7,616 nucleotides of DNA from JAQBFJ01 sp032123435 (GCA_032123435.1 JAQBFJ010000186.1:1-7616), one strand, 5' to 3'; shown: positions 1-6,976, counted from the stretch's first letter. Numbers and translations: made by a program. Notes: generated by a model not told the origin, from the letters alone.

Positions 1-124
1 GAAGAATTGCATGCATCTTTTCTTTTCTGGAACCATATTACAAACTGTATTTACCAAATAATCTTCAACTACTACACAACACCATTGTTCTACAACTTCT
101 TATCCCACGCGCATGCAATTCTTC
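1..124. repeat. Perfect 14-bp inverted repeat, arms 1-14 and 111-124
   Basis: The arm at 1-14 (GAAGAATTGCATGC) is the exact reverse complement of 111-124. The arms are 96 bp apart, and the left arm may continue beyond the window edge. The right arm overlaps a short direct repeat, CATGCAAT at 112-119 and 124-131. The right arm lies just upstream of the promoter at 148-176, so it could be an operator half or the end of a small element. The spacing is too long for a simple terminator. No function is assigned. Confidence 0.4.
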
Positions 125-147
125 ATGCAATATGCGGGCTAAGCATC

Positions 148-176
148 TTGACATTACTAAACAGATTCGATACGAT
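148..176 (+). promoter_or_regulatory. Sigma-70-type promoter for the three-gene left cluster
   Basis: A perfect -35 hexamer TTGACA (148-153) is followed by a 17-bp spacer and TACGAT (171-176), which matches four of six -10 positions. Transcription would begin near 183, giving a leader of roughly 40 nt before the ATG at 225. It is the only good match I see upstream of the first gene. It probably drives the TPR/barrel and FecR genes together, and perhaps also the cyclase. Confidence 0.6.
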
Positions 177-224
177 TTATAGCTATCTTAGTAGGATTAA
201 CATTATTTCCAAAAAGAGGATGGA

Positions 225-1595
225 ATGGCTTCTATCAACACGCGTGCGGTAATATTGGCATTTGCTGTTCTGTCACTTTGTATTCACGCCAATACAGTTT
301 CGGCGCAAGGCGACATCTCCGCAAAAGAATCCATGGAAACATCCCGCATGATAGCCGAAGGTGAAAAAGCTATTGAGAACGGTGATTTCGATACCGCGTA
401 CACAGTATTCAATAATTTACTTCGAAAATATCCGGGCAGTGAGAAGTTGAATTTTGTTCTGGGTCTTACCTGTTTCGCACGCGGCGACTATTCACGTGCA
501 AGACTGGCTTTCGACCGAACTCTTCAAATCAACCCGGTAAATGACCGTGCGCGCCTGGAGCTTGCTAAGGTGTATTTCACAACCGGCGAATTCGGACTTG
601 CGAGAAATGAATTCATGGTTGTTCTCAATCATAACCCTCCGGAAAATGTAAAGTCCAATATTCAATACTATCTGGATGTCATAAGAAAGGGAATCAAGAG
701 GTGGGGTTTTTCGTGTCAAATCGCGGCAGGCGGGTTCCGCGACAATAACGCCAATCTGGGACCTGACTCCGACATCGTAAGCATAACACCCATTGTTTCA
801 CCAATCGGCATACTCACAGAGATGACAACTCAGGATCCAGTGGAAACAGACGGCACTTTCGGTTCCATATCATTAACACAGACATATGACGCAGGCGCCC
901 CCAAGAACTGGATTCTAGTGGGAACAGAATCATACTATCAGAATTGGGTTGGGTCTCAAAACAACTATGAAAACATGTTTGCCCAGTTTACGCTTGGTCC
1001 AAGACGTTTAACAGCCAGAACATCCCTGCATCTGCCCGTTACTATCGGGCACATCACCAGTGGCCATGAACAACTCGTGAATATGTATGGTATAAACCCG
1101 ACGTATTTGCGCATATACGGGAAATCTGGTGAAACTGAATGCTTAAGCGCGATTAGAATAGAAAGCCGTGACTATAAGGAGTTTGACGATCGGGACGGCA
1201 TATATATGGCTTTAAACGAATCAGTTACACGTACAATCGGGCGGACAGGACTCAGCGTTTCACTGATCGCATCCCTGTTTAACGATCGTACAGAGGAAAA
1301 GATCTATCAGTACAGCGGCGGCTCTCTTGGAACAGGCGTCGATCTTAAACTGCAGTCTAATGCTCGCATTTACGGGCGGGCAAAGTACACTAAAACAACA
1401 TACGCTGAAAAGGAATTGCTCGCGCTGGAAAAAAGGGAAGACGATCAATGGCAATTCACGGCAGGTACCACCATGTTGGTCGGGGCCCAATTCGGCCTTG
1501 ACCTGAATCATCAGGTTACGGACAACAGGTCTACTTTCGGATTATATCAATACGATAGAAACGTGACAACGCTCAGTGCGTTTTTCATGTTCTAG
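225..1595 (+). CDS. TPR and outer-membrane beta-barrel protein, Slam/DUF560-like
   Basis: This 456-residue exported protein has a signal peptide (residues 1-27, likely cut after VSA). About three TPR units follow (roughly 40-140; for example GDFDTAYTVFNNLLRKYP and GDYSRARLAFDRTLQINP). The rest, from about 158, alternates hydrophobic and polar residues like a beta-barrel and ends in phenylalanine (FFMF), typical of BAM-inserted proteins. The domain order, the GGFRDNNAN segment at the barrel start and the YQYDRNVTTL segment near the end match my memory of surface lipoprotein assembly modulators (Slam, DUF560), which move proteins across the outer membrane. Slam function here is inferred. The start is chosen because AGAGGA (215-220) precedes it and it gives a clean signal peptide; the 4-nt spacing is short. 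The FecR-domain gene begins 21 bp downstream and may encode its cargo. A generic TPR/porin-like protein is the alternative. Confidence 0.8.
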   Translation: MASINTRAVILAFAVLSLCIHANTVSAQGDISAKESMETSRMIAEGEKAIENGDFDTAYTVFNNLLRKYPGSEKLNFVLGLTCFARGDYSRARLAFDRTLQINPVNDRARLELAKVYFTTGEFGLARNEFMVVLNHNPPENVKSNIQYYLDVIRKGIKRWGFSCQIAAGGFRDNNANLGPDSDIVSITPIVSPIGILTEMTTQDPVETDGTFGSISLTQTYDAGAPKNWILVGTESYYQNWVGSQNNYENMFAQFTLGPRRLTARTSLHLPVTIGHITSGHEQLVNMYGINPTYLRIYGKSGETECLSAIRIESRDYKEFDDRDGIYMALNESVTRTIGRTGLSVSLIASLFNDRTEEKIYQYSGGSLGTGVDLKLQSNARIYGRAKYTKTTYAEKELLALEKREDDQWQFTAGTTMLVGAQFGLDLNHQVTDNRSTFGLYQYDRNVTTLSAFFMF

Positions 1596-1599
1596 TTTC

Positions 1600-1607
1600 A
1601 GGAAGGA
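1600..1607 (+). promoter_or_regulatory. Ribosome binding site of the FecR-domain gene
   Basis: AGGAAGGA lies 9 nt before the ATG at 1617 and inside the 21-bp gap after the upstream stop codon. It fixes the start of the second gene. The short gap with no promoter between the two genes supports co-transcription. Confidence 0.75.
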
Positions 1608-1616
1608 TCAAATATC

Positions 1617-3380
1617 ATGAAAACAAAATTCGCTTTAACTTTTCTTTCCTTCGTTTTAATTCTCACCAACATCAACGTGTTGGGCGAAGAAGATATTTCA
1701 CAGGTCGGTTCTGACGACTCTTTGACAGATATTGCTTCCTCTACTGAAGAGCAAAACCTGTCTGTAGGCTGTGTCATAGCTATCCAGGGCACTGCATTCG
1801 CGACGGCACCGGCACCTGAAGCCCAGCCGCGTCTCCTTGAGCTTAAATCGCCCGTGTTCCTGCAGGATAAGATAACAACGGAAAAAGGTGCCAAACTTCA
1901 AATCATGTTCAATGACGATTCGGTATTGTCCCAGGGCGAACAGAGTGAAATTACAATAGATGAATATGTTTACTCTCCAGGCGACAGCAAAGATGATGTC
2001 AACTGTTCTCTCAGCATCATGAAGGGGATTTTTAGAATTGTAACGGGGAAAATAACGGATCTGAATCCGAAACGATTCAAGGTCCGAACCCGAATGGCAA
2101 CTATCGGCATTAGGGGTTGTGAACTCGGATTCAAGGTTACAGAGGTATCTGAAAATATTTACATCATAGAATTACATGGACAGGAAACTATCATGGTCTA
2201 CGCGAAACCAAACGTCGGAGGCGGAGTATGGCAGGGCTTGACTGATGAACAATGGGACGATCCAGAGGTGGCTAAGCAACACCTCATAAATGTAACCAGA
2301 AAGAACCGGGTTGTTTCGATTGTTCAGGGATCAGGCGCCACGGAGCGTGATCTTCAACCTGATGAACTCATGTCTCTTATAGAGGCGGTTACTCCAGACG
2401 ACACATCATCTTCTGAAGAAGAACAATTAACTGAAGAGGAATCTGATTCGACCCAGGAAACAACAGAAGAAGAACAGGAGCCAGTTGATGATGAAGAACA
2501 ATTAACTGGCGAGGATGCGGATTCGACTCAGGAAACAACGGAAGAACAGCAGGAGCCTGTTGATGAAGAAGAACAACAATTTGTCGATACTGATCCGACA
2601 ACCGAAACAACTGATGATGTTTTAGACACCGAACTGCCGGATGATTCCGTAGCTGACGATAATACGTTTACCGATGAACCTGTCTTGCCGACCGATCTGA
2701 CTCCTGACAACACATTGGCAAATATAGTTAATGACTCAACCCAAACTGATACCGCAAGTGAAACTACTGAAACTCAAACATCACCAGAAACCACTGACGC
2801 CAGTACTCCTGCATCTGAGGAACAGCCGGCAGTTCCTCCTCCTGCCGGCCCTGCGATTGTTGGGTCGAGCGCAGGAACAGGATGGGATTGGGGCGTCTGG
2901 AACGACGGCACAGTGCAATATAGCGGTGATTTCCTGTCAGTGGCGGAATTCCAGGCGGTGGCTGACGGCGCGATTCTTCACGCCCTGACAGGTCAAGGCG
3001 CTTCCGGCGCCGTCATAAGACACACAAATACGAAATATGTAAATGGAACATGCGATTTGAACGTTATGGTCGGACAGAAGCTGGCGCCATACTGGGACGG
3101 CATATTCGCGCTGGCCAATGGTGACGGAGATTCACTTGATTTTGAAGTTGCCGGAAACATTCAATCAGGCGGCCGAATGACTGCCAATCAAATGATGTAT
3201 CTGATGCAAGTTAACAATGTTCAGTTCAGAAGAGGGAGCATCACTGCGGAAAGTATCAGCGGGAATTTGGCTGGACCAGGAACGGGCACCCAACCCATCA
3301 CGGGCGCTGCGGGAAAATATCACTTTGAACACGGCGGCGCGGCAACTGTTGATGGCGCATTCGGTACGGATCTGAATTAA
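1617..3380 (+). CDS. Secreted FecR-domain protein with acidic linker and beta-rich C-terminal domain
   Basis: This 587-residue protein has a signal peptide (1-23) with no lipobox cysteine, so it should be soluble after export. A FecR domain spans about 50-200: an IQGTAF entry strand, LKSPVFLQDKITTEKGAKLQ, and the signature ATIGIRGCELGF at 161-172. A Glu/Asp/Thr/Ser-rich linker (about 258-405) includes a 25-residue tandem repeat, then a proline-rich hinge (PAVPPPAGPA). The C-terminal domain (about 412-587) opens with GTGWDWGVWNDG and is a series of Gly-rich beta strands ending GGAATVDGAFGTDLN. That pattern resembles the small barrels of TbpB-like Slam cargo, a comparison from memory. Classical FecR is a membrane anti-sigma regulator; this protein has no transmembrane helix beyond the signal and no sigma factor nearby. 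It is more likely an envelope or surface ligand-binding protein. Its neighbours are the barrel protein upstream and the CHASE2 cyclase downstream. Confidence 0.85.
   Translation: MKTKFALTFLSFVLILTNINVLGEEDISQVGSDDSLTDIASSTEEQNLSVGCVIAIQGTAFATAPAPEAQPRLLELKSPVFLQDKITTEKGAKLQIMFNDDSVLSQGEQSEITIDEYVYSPGDSKDDVNCSLSIMKGIFRIVTGKITDLNPKRFKVRTRMATIGIRGCELGFKVTEVSENIYIIELHGQETIMVYAKPNVGGGVWQGLTDEQWDDPEVAKQHLINVTRKNRVVSIVQGSGATERDLQPDELMSLIEAVTPDDTSSSEEEQLTEEESDSTQETTEEEQEPVDDEEQLTGEDADSTQETTEEQQEPVDEEEQQFVDTDPTTETTDDVLDTELPDDSVADDNTFTDEPVLPTDLTPDNTLANIVNDSTQTDTASETTETQTSPETTDASTPASEEQPAVPPPAGPAIVGSSAGTGWDWGVWNDGTVQYSGDFLSVAEFQAVADGAILHALTGQGASGAVIRHTNTKYVNGTCDLNVMVGQKLAPYWDGIFALANGDGDSLDFEVAGNIQSGGRMTANQMMYLMQVNNVQFRRGSITAESISGNLAGPGTGTQPITGAAGKYHFEHGGAATVDGAFGTDLN
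2418..2567 (+). repeat. 75-bp in-frame tandem repeat in the acidic linker
   Basis: Two 25-codon units (2418-2492 and 2493-2567) both encode EEQLT, then a DSTQETTEE core, then EPVD. They are nearly identical at the DNA level. A third degenerate unit follows (EEQQFVDTDPTTETTDD). The array lengthens the linker between the FecR domain and the C-terminal domain and probably varies in copy number between strains. Confidence 0.8.
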
Positions 3381-3421
3381 TGGACACAATGTTGATTGCA
3401 TAAGAAGATTATCCATACCCT

Positions 3422-3449
3422 TTGATGTATTCATATCAAACCATATAAA
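3422..3449 (+). promoter_or_regulatory. Possible internal promoter for the cyclase, overlapping a palindrome
   Basis: TTGATG (3422-3427), a 16-bp spacer and TATAAA (3444-3449) form a moderate sigma-70 match in the 94-bp gap before the cyclase. The sequence 3421-3440 is a near-palindrome (TTTGAT at the left, ATCAAA at the right, with most inner pairs also matching). It covers the -35 and spacer, as an operator would. Predicted transcription starts near 3456, just before AAAGGA (3458-3463) and the GTG start. The AT-rich sequence makes chance matches fairly likely. Confidence 0.35.
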
Positions 3450-3474
3450 GCCCATTTAAAGGAAAAGATATACA

Positions 3475-5718
3475 GTGTTCGCAAGGATGAAAAATACATC
3501 TCCTGTAATAGTTGTAGGGCTATTACTTACTGTTGTATGTCTTCTGCTTTATGTTGTCGGCCCTAAGTTCATACAAACCCTCTCAAATTACGTTTATGAC
3601 GCTTTTTTGAATCGTTCGTATGTAGCTCCTCAATCCGGTCAGGTTGTTATAGTTGATCTTGACGATCAGAGCCTTCATGAGCTCGGGCAATGGCCGTGGT
3701 CCCGCTTTCTAGTGGCAAAGCTCACGGAAAAGATCCTGGATGCGGATGCTTCGGTAGTGGCATTTGATATTGTGTTTGCGGAAAAAGACAGGACTTCTCC
3801 CAGGGTACTGGAACAAAACATGAAAAAGTATTTTCAACCTGACGGAGAAGTCAAAATAGAAGTTAAAGGCATTGCTGAAGACATGCTGGATTTTGACAGA
3901 TTGTTTGTCCAAGCATTGAAAAAAGGCAATGCGATACTTGGCTGTGAAATGCTTCCGTGTGACGAAATGGCCCCTGACACTGATGTATCGATAGATCCCC
4001 ATTACAAATCGCATTATCTCGTAAAGGGAACCGGTAACAGTATTAATGAATATCTGCTTCAGGCTGATTCCGTCACCATAGCAATACCAGACCTGACAAA
4101 GGTGGCAAACACAGCTTTCTTTAATGCGGTAACAGATCCAGACAGTATTGTGCGCAGTAACCCTCTTATCTGGTCATTCGGTGATAGGCGAATTTATCCA
4201 TCGCTGGCTCTGGAAGCTATTCGACTGCATCTTGGCGTGGATTCCGGTGTAATAGAATATGATAAGCAGGGCGTAACTCAAATACGTCTTCGTGATCTAA
4301 CTATCCCCACAGACCAGTCAGGCAGGCTCGTGGTAAATTACAGATCCGTAAACAAAAACGCAAGAACTGGTTTGGCTGGATCTTTCCCGTCTTACTCGGC
4401 AAGCGATGTGTTGAACGACAAGGTCGACAGGAACGCTCTTGCGGGTAAGATCGTTTTTATAGGCACATCGGCAGTAGGATTAAAGGACGTTAAGGCAACA
4501 CCGCTCACACAGTTCTTTTCAGGCGTTGAAGTCCACGCGACGATGGTGGACAACATGCTGGCACGGGACATGCTGTCTAATCCAAGCTGGATGATAGGCG
4601 TACACTCGGTGGCCATTCTTTTGATGGGCATATTTCTTTCTATATTTATATCGAAAGGACAATCATGGCTTTCGTTCCTTGTTTCATTGGCTATGATCCT
4701 TTTGGCCATCAAAGCAAGCCTGCTTCTTATGGAAAAACTGTATCTGGTCTTTGTGCCGGCATGGCTGATTCTTTCAATCATTATTATTTACCCCGTTCTT
4801 ACTATGATAAAATTCTGGCAGGAAGAACAGCAGAAGAGAAAAGTGCGCGATATGTTCGGCACAATGGTTTCTGCAGATGTTTTAAATTATCTGGAAAACA
4901 ACCCTGAAAGCTTCTCGCTTTCAGGCAAAAGAGCAGAAGCTACAATGTTCTTTTCCGATGTTGCCGGATTCACGACCATCTCCGAAAATCTGGCGCCTGA
5001 CAAACTTTCGGAACTTTTGAACCGCTACCTTAGCCCCATGACTCAACTCATAATGGATAGACGCGGATACGTGGATAAGTATGAAGGCGATTTAATTATG
5101 GCGGAGTGGGGCGTGCCTTTCGAAATGAAAGACCATGCTGCCCAGGCGTGCCTGGCTGCAGTCGAACAACAGCAGGAACTGATTAGACTGCGTCCATTGC
5201 TGAAAGAACAATTTGGCCATGACATTCATGTGCGAATGGGTATCAATTCAGGTGTTGTTACAGCAGGAAACATGGGTTCCGACAAGAGATTTCAGTATAC
5301 GGTAATGGGAGATGCTGTAAACCTGGCATCCAGGCTGGAACCTGCAAACAAGGATTATGGCACGTTGATCATCATCGGGGAAGACACATACAACGAATCA
5401 AAGGAAGCCATTGAAGCGCGACTGCTTGATAAGATAGTTGTAGTCGGCAAAACAATGCCATTCCAGATATATGAACTTATTACTCAAAAGGGAAATCTGC
5501 TCAAAGAAAAAAGGAACGCGATAAATCTTTACGAAACCGCGTTACGCCTGCATTGGGATCGCAAGTGGGAAGAAGCCATCAAAATACTCACAGAATTATT
5601 AAAATCCCCAGTTAAGGACACGGCCTGCACAAAATTACTGCAGCGCATTCTTTTTTATAAAGATAATCCACCTGCTGACAGCTGGAATGGCGAACATATA
5701 AGAACCAGCAAAGATTAG
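3475..5718 (+). CDS. CHASE2-domain class III adenylate cyclase
   Basis: This 747-residue inner-membrane sensor enzyme should convert ATP to cAMP. TM1 (about 11-29) is followed by an extracytoplasmic CHASE2 domain (about 35-365; VVIVDLDDQSLHELGQWPW and the GKIVFIGTSAVGLKD segment near its end). Three transmembrane helices follow (about 372-392, 397-418 and 423-446), then the cytoplasmic cyclase domain (about 485-665). Metal-binding Asp495 (FFSDVAGFT) and Asp539 (KYEGD) are present, as are Lys535 and Thr609 (QYTVMGD) at the base-selecting positions and Asn616 and Arg620 (NLASR) for transition-state binding. All catalytic residues are intact. The Lys/Thr pair points to a class IIIb adenylate cyclase, not a guanylate cyclase. 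A helical, TPR-like tail covers about 675-735. The GTG start has AAAGGA at 3458-3463; ATG at 3487 is the alternative, with GCAAGG too close to serve as its binding site. The FecR-domain protein is a likely upstream partner. Confidence 0.92.
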   Translation: MFARMKNTSPVIVVGLLLTVVCLLLYVVGPKFIQTLSNYVYDAFLNRSYVAPQSGQVVIVDLDDQSLHELGQWPWSRFLVAKLTEKILDADASVVAFDIVFAEKDRTSPRVLEQNMKKYFQPDGEVKIEVKGIAEDMLDFDRLFVQALKKGNAILGCEMLPCDEMAPDTDVSIDPHYKSHYLVKGTGNSINEYLLQADSVTIAIPDLTKVANTAFFNAVTDPDSIVRSNPLIWSFGDRRIYPSLALEAIRLHLGVDSGVIEYDKQGVTQIRLRDLTIPTDQSGRLVVNYRSVNKNARTGLAGSFPSYSASDVLNDKVDRNALAGKIVFIGTSAVGLKDVKATPLTQFFSGVEVHATMVDNMLARDMLSNPSWMIGVHSVAILLMGIFLSIFISKGQSWLSFLVSLAMILLAIKASLLLMEKLYLVFVPAWLILSIIIIYPVLTMIKFWQEEQQKRKVRDMFGTMVSADVLNYLENNPESFSLSGKRAEATMFFSDVAGFTTISENLAPDKLSELLNRYLSPMTQLIMDRRGYVDKYEGDLIMAEWGVPFEMKDHAAQACLAAVEQQQELIRLRPLLKEQFGHDIHVRMGINSGVVTAGNMGSDKRFQYTVMGDAVNLASRLEPANKDYGTLIIIGEDTYNESKEAIEARLLDKIVVVGKTMPFQIYELITQKGNLLKEKRNAINLYETALRLHWDRKWEEAIKILTELLKSPVKDTACTKLLQRILFYKDNPPADSWNGEHIRTSKD

Positions 5719-5778
5719 AGCGAATATTGCATGAAAATCAGCTTAACCACCCGGCGTCCCCGCCTCGAGTACCCGAGG

Positions 5779-5862
5779 GTTACATCAAATCCAATATTGC
5801 CTGAGCCTGCCATGTCGTACCCGTCATGTCGAATGACGTGGCAATCCCCGATTTGATGCAAC
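5779..5862. repeat. 84-bp imperfect palindromic element, REP/MITE-like or structured RNA
   Basis: The outer arms 5779-5791 and 5850-5862 pair at 12 of 13 positions. After a 4x4 internal loop, ATTGCC (5796-5801) pairs in the same register with GGCAAT (5840-5845). Inside sits a 6-bp hairpin, CGTCAT/ATGACG (5822-5827 and 5833-5838), with a 5-nt loop. CATGTCG is repeated directly at 5811-5817 and 5825-5831. The ATGACGTGGCAATCCC stretch resembles dispersed intergenic repeats that I recall from several bacterial genomes; this is not verified. Orientation is unknown. Confidence 0.55.
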
Positions 5863-5919
5863 GTTGTTCTCAGGGAGCAGACCTCCGAGACAACCTCATC
5901 TCCTCCAACATGCAAAGTA

Positions 5920-5980
5920 TTGATTTAATTTGAGACGTCAGTCCCGAATTAAATCAACTCTCTTCTCTTCTTTCTCCTCC
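5920..5980 (+). terminator. Strong hairpin plus pyrimidine tract, probable terminator of the cyclase transcript
   Basis: TTGATTTAATT (5920-5930) and AATTAAATCAA (5947-5957) form a perfect 11-bp stem. More pairs form inside (GAC with GTC around a GTCA loop). A T/C-only tract follows on the + strand (5958-5980). It is not a true U-run, so termination strength is uncertain. It lies about 200 nt from the cyclase stop and 145 nt from the hydrolase stop, so it could serve both convergent transcripts. Confidence 0.5.
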
Positions 5981-5984
5981 GAAT

Positions 5985-6025
5985 CTCCGTGTACTCCGTG
6001 GTAAACATCTTTCTTAACCACCACG
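5985..6025. repeat. CTCCGTG tandem motif, possible dispersed-repeat fragment
   Basis: CTCCGTG occurs at 5985-5991 and 5994-6000 with a 9-bp period. CGTGGT (5997-6002) can pair with ACCACG (6020-6025). The phrase 'CTCCGTGTACTCCGTGGT' resembles an intergenic repeat that I recall as widespread in diverse bacterial genomes (ACCACGGAG... on the other strand). I cannot confirm this without a search. Confidence 0.4.
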
Positions 6026-6074
6026 TTCACCTCGTCGTAGCTTTTATCAGCAAAGTAGGGTCAAAACTCTTCCT

Positions 6075-6098
6075 GGGATATGGGGTAGGGCAGGGGGG
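6075..6098 (+). other. G-quadruplex motif next to the hydrolase stop codon
   Basis: Four G-runs (GGG 6075-6077, GGGG 6082-6085, GGG 6088-6090 and six Gs at 6093-6098) are separated by loops of 4, 2 and 2 nt, which meets the usual G3+/N1-7 rule. The block starts 4 nt beyond the hydrolase stop codon (6103-6105, - strand) and lies on that gene's template strand. There it could hinder polymerase just past the gene. Confidence 0.55.
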
Positions 6099-6102
6099 CG
6101 CT

Positions 6103-6912
6103 TTACAAGGTCATGTTTTCCGCTGCAGCAACCGTCTCCGGGAATTCGCGTTGCGCGACTTCTACGATCCGATCAATTTCACTGTCTTTCCTGCTTGGAG
6201 AATGATGTGTCAAAATCAACTGACTGATACCTGCTTCCTTCACAACTTTTACTCCTGCCTGCCATGTGCTGTGTCCATATTTCCTGTGTGCCGGATACTC
6301 ATCGGGCGTGAATTGAGAGTCGTAAATAAGACAGTCGGCGCCTCGGCAGAAATTAATAAAAGCCGGATCAATTTCTTCTTGTGAGTATCCAACATCCGTT
6401 GCAATTACAACTGACTTGTCCGGCATTTCAACTTTATATACAAGACACTGTTGCGGATGCATGGCGCGAAACCATGAAATCTCAACACCGTAGACATCAA
6501 GATGGGATTTATCGACAGGAATGTTTCTCATTTCCGTGTCGCTGTCCAGTTCATCCAATGCTACAGGCCAATAAGGTTTGTTCATAAAAGCCTGTAAAGC
6601 TGCCTGCCAATCCTCATCACGATTCGGATCCGCTATTATAATGGTCTTAGCTTGTTCATAAAGCGGACGGAAAGAGGGCAGGCCCATAATGTGATCGAGA
6701 TGGAGATGCGTAAAGAAAAGAGTAGAGGGCAAAACTTCAGAACACTTGGACAGGTCTTTTGTGATATTCAGAATACCTGTGCCGGCATCAAAAATAATCA
6801 TACCTTCATCAGTTTTAACACTCAGACATGTTGTCTTGCCGCCGTATTTCAAGAAATCCCTGCCGCAGACCGGCATGGTCCCTCTTGCACCTCTTATGGT
6901 AAATTCGAACAT
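6103..6912 (-). CDS. Metallo-beta-lactamase-fold hydrolase, RNase Z/phosphodiesterase-like group
   Basis: This cytoplasmic protein has 269 residues from the chosen start. The metal-binding motif THLHLDH gives His69, His71, Asp73 and His74. Further candidate ligands are His152 (AMHP), Asp173 (ATDVGY) and His236 (LTHH). YDSQFT (197-202) and GHSTW (213-217) match, from memory, the RNase Z/PhnP-like branch of MBL enzymes, which mostly cut phosphodiester bonds. The substrate is unknown. Cleavage of a cyclic nucleotide is possible given the cyclase next door, but this is inference. The ATG at 6912 is preferred over an in-frame ATG at 7017 because MFEFTIRGARGT begins the fold directly. The extra 35 residues would be translated through a terminator-like hairpin. 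No Shine-Dalgarno sequence precedes 6912, and a sigma-70-like promoter ends only 8 nt before it. Confidence 0.85.
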   Translation of the reverse strand: MFEFTIRGARGTMPVCGRDFLKYGGKTTCLSVKTDEGMIIFDAGTGILNITKDLSKCSEVLPSTLFFTHLHLDHIMGLPSFRPLYEQAKTIIIADPNRDEDWQAALQAFMNKPYWPVALDELDSDTEMRNIPVDKSHLDVYGVEISWFRAMHPQQCLVYKVEMPDKSVVIATDVGYSQEEIDPAFINFCRGADCLIYDSQFTPDEYPAHRKYGHSTWQAGVKVVKEAGISQLILTHHSPSRKDSEIDRIVEVAQREFPETVAAAENMTL

Positions 6913-6920
6913 GATTAAAC

Positions 6921-6950
6921 ATGATAAATGACTATTACAGCCAATGTCAA
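6921..6950 (-). promoter_or_regulatory. Sigma-70-type promoter giving a near-leaderless hydrolase mRNA
   Basis: On the - strand, TTGACA (6950-6945, a perfect -35), an 18-bp spacer and TATCAT (6926-6921, five of six) lie directly before the hydrolase. Only 8 nt separate the -10 from the ATG at 6912. Transcription should start between about 6916 and 6912, leaving a leader of 0-4 nt. The missing Shine-Dalgarno sequence fits this. Confidence 0.6.
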
Positions 6951-6976
6951 TCTGGGAATTAAGGGTAATTATGGAC

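Larger units (their letters stand above)
5719..6102. other. 384-bp gene-free gap between convergent genes
   Basis: The cyclase (+) and the hydrolase (-) converge here. No ORF on either strand looks like a real protein. The gap is crowded with secondary-structure and repeat signals, listed separately: palindromic element 5779-5862, hairpin 5920-5957, pyrimidine tract 5957-5980, CTCCGTG tandem motif 5985-6002 and G-rich block 6075-6098. AATATTGC also occurs twice, at 5723-5730 and 5793-5800. The mix suggests a landing site for dispersed repeats. Confidence 0.75.

Noticed and set aside
1..224. CRP-type (TGTGA-N6-TCACA) site upstream of the cyclase cluster
   Set aside because: I looked for cAMP feedback here and found no acceptable match.
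7..252. 81-residue ORF on the + strand at the left edge
   Set aside because: It overlaps the promoter and the start of the TPR/barrel gene in another frame, has no ribosome binding site and shows no recognisable domain.
4392..4781. 129-residue ORF on the - strand
   Set aside because: Entirely antisense to the CHASE2 cyclase, whose motifs are unambiguous.
5989..6384. 131-residue ORF on the + strand
   Set aside because: It is largely antisense to the hydrolase and otherwise covers repeat sequence; no family resemblance.
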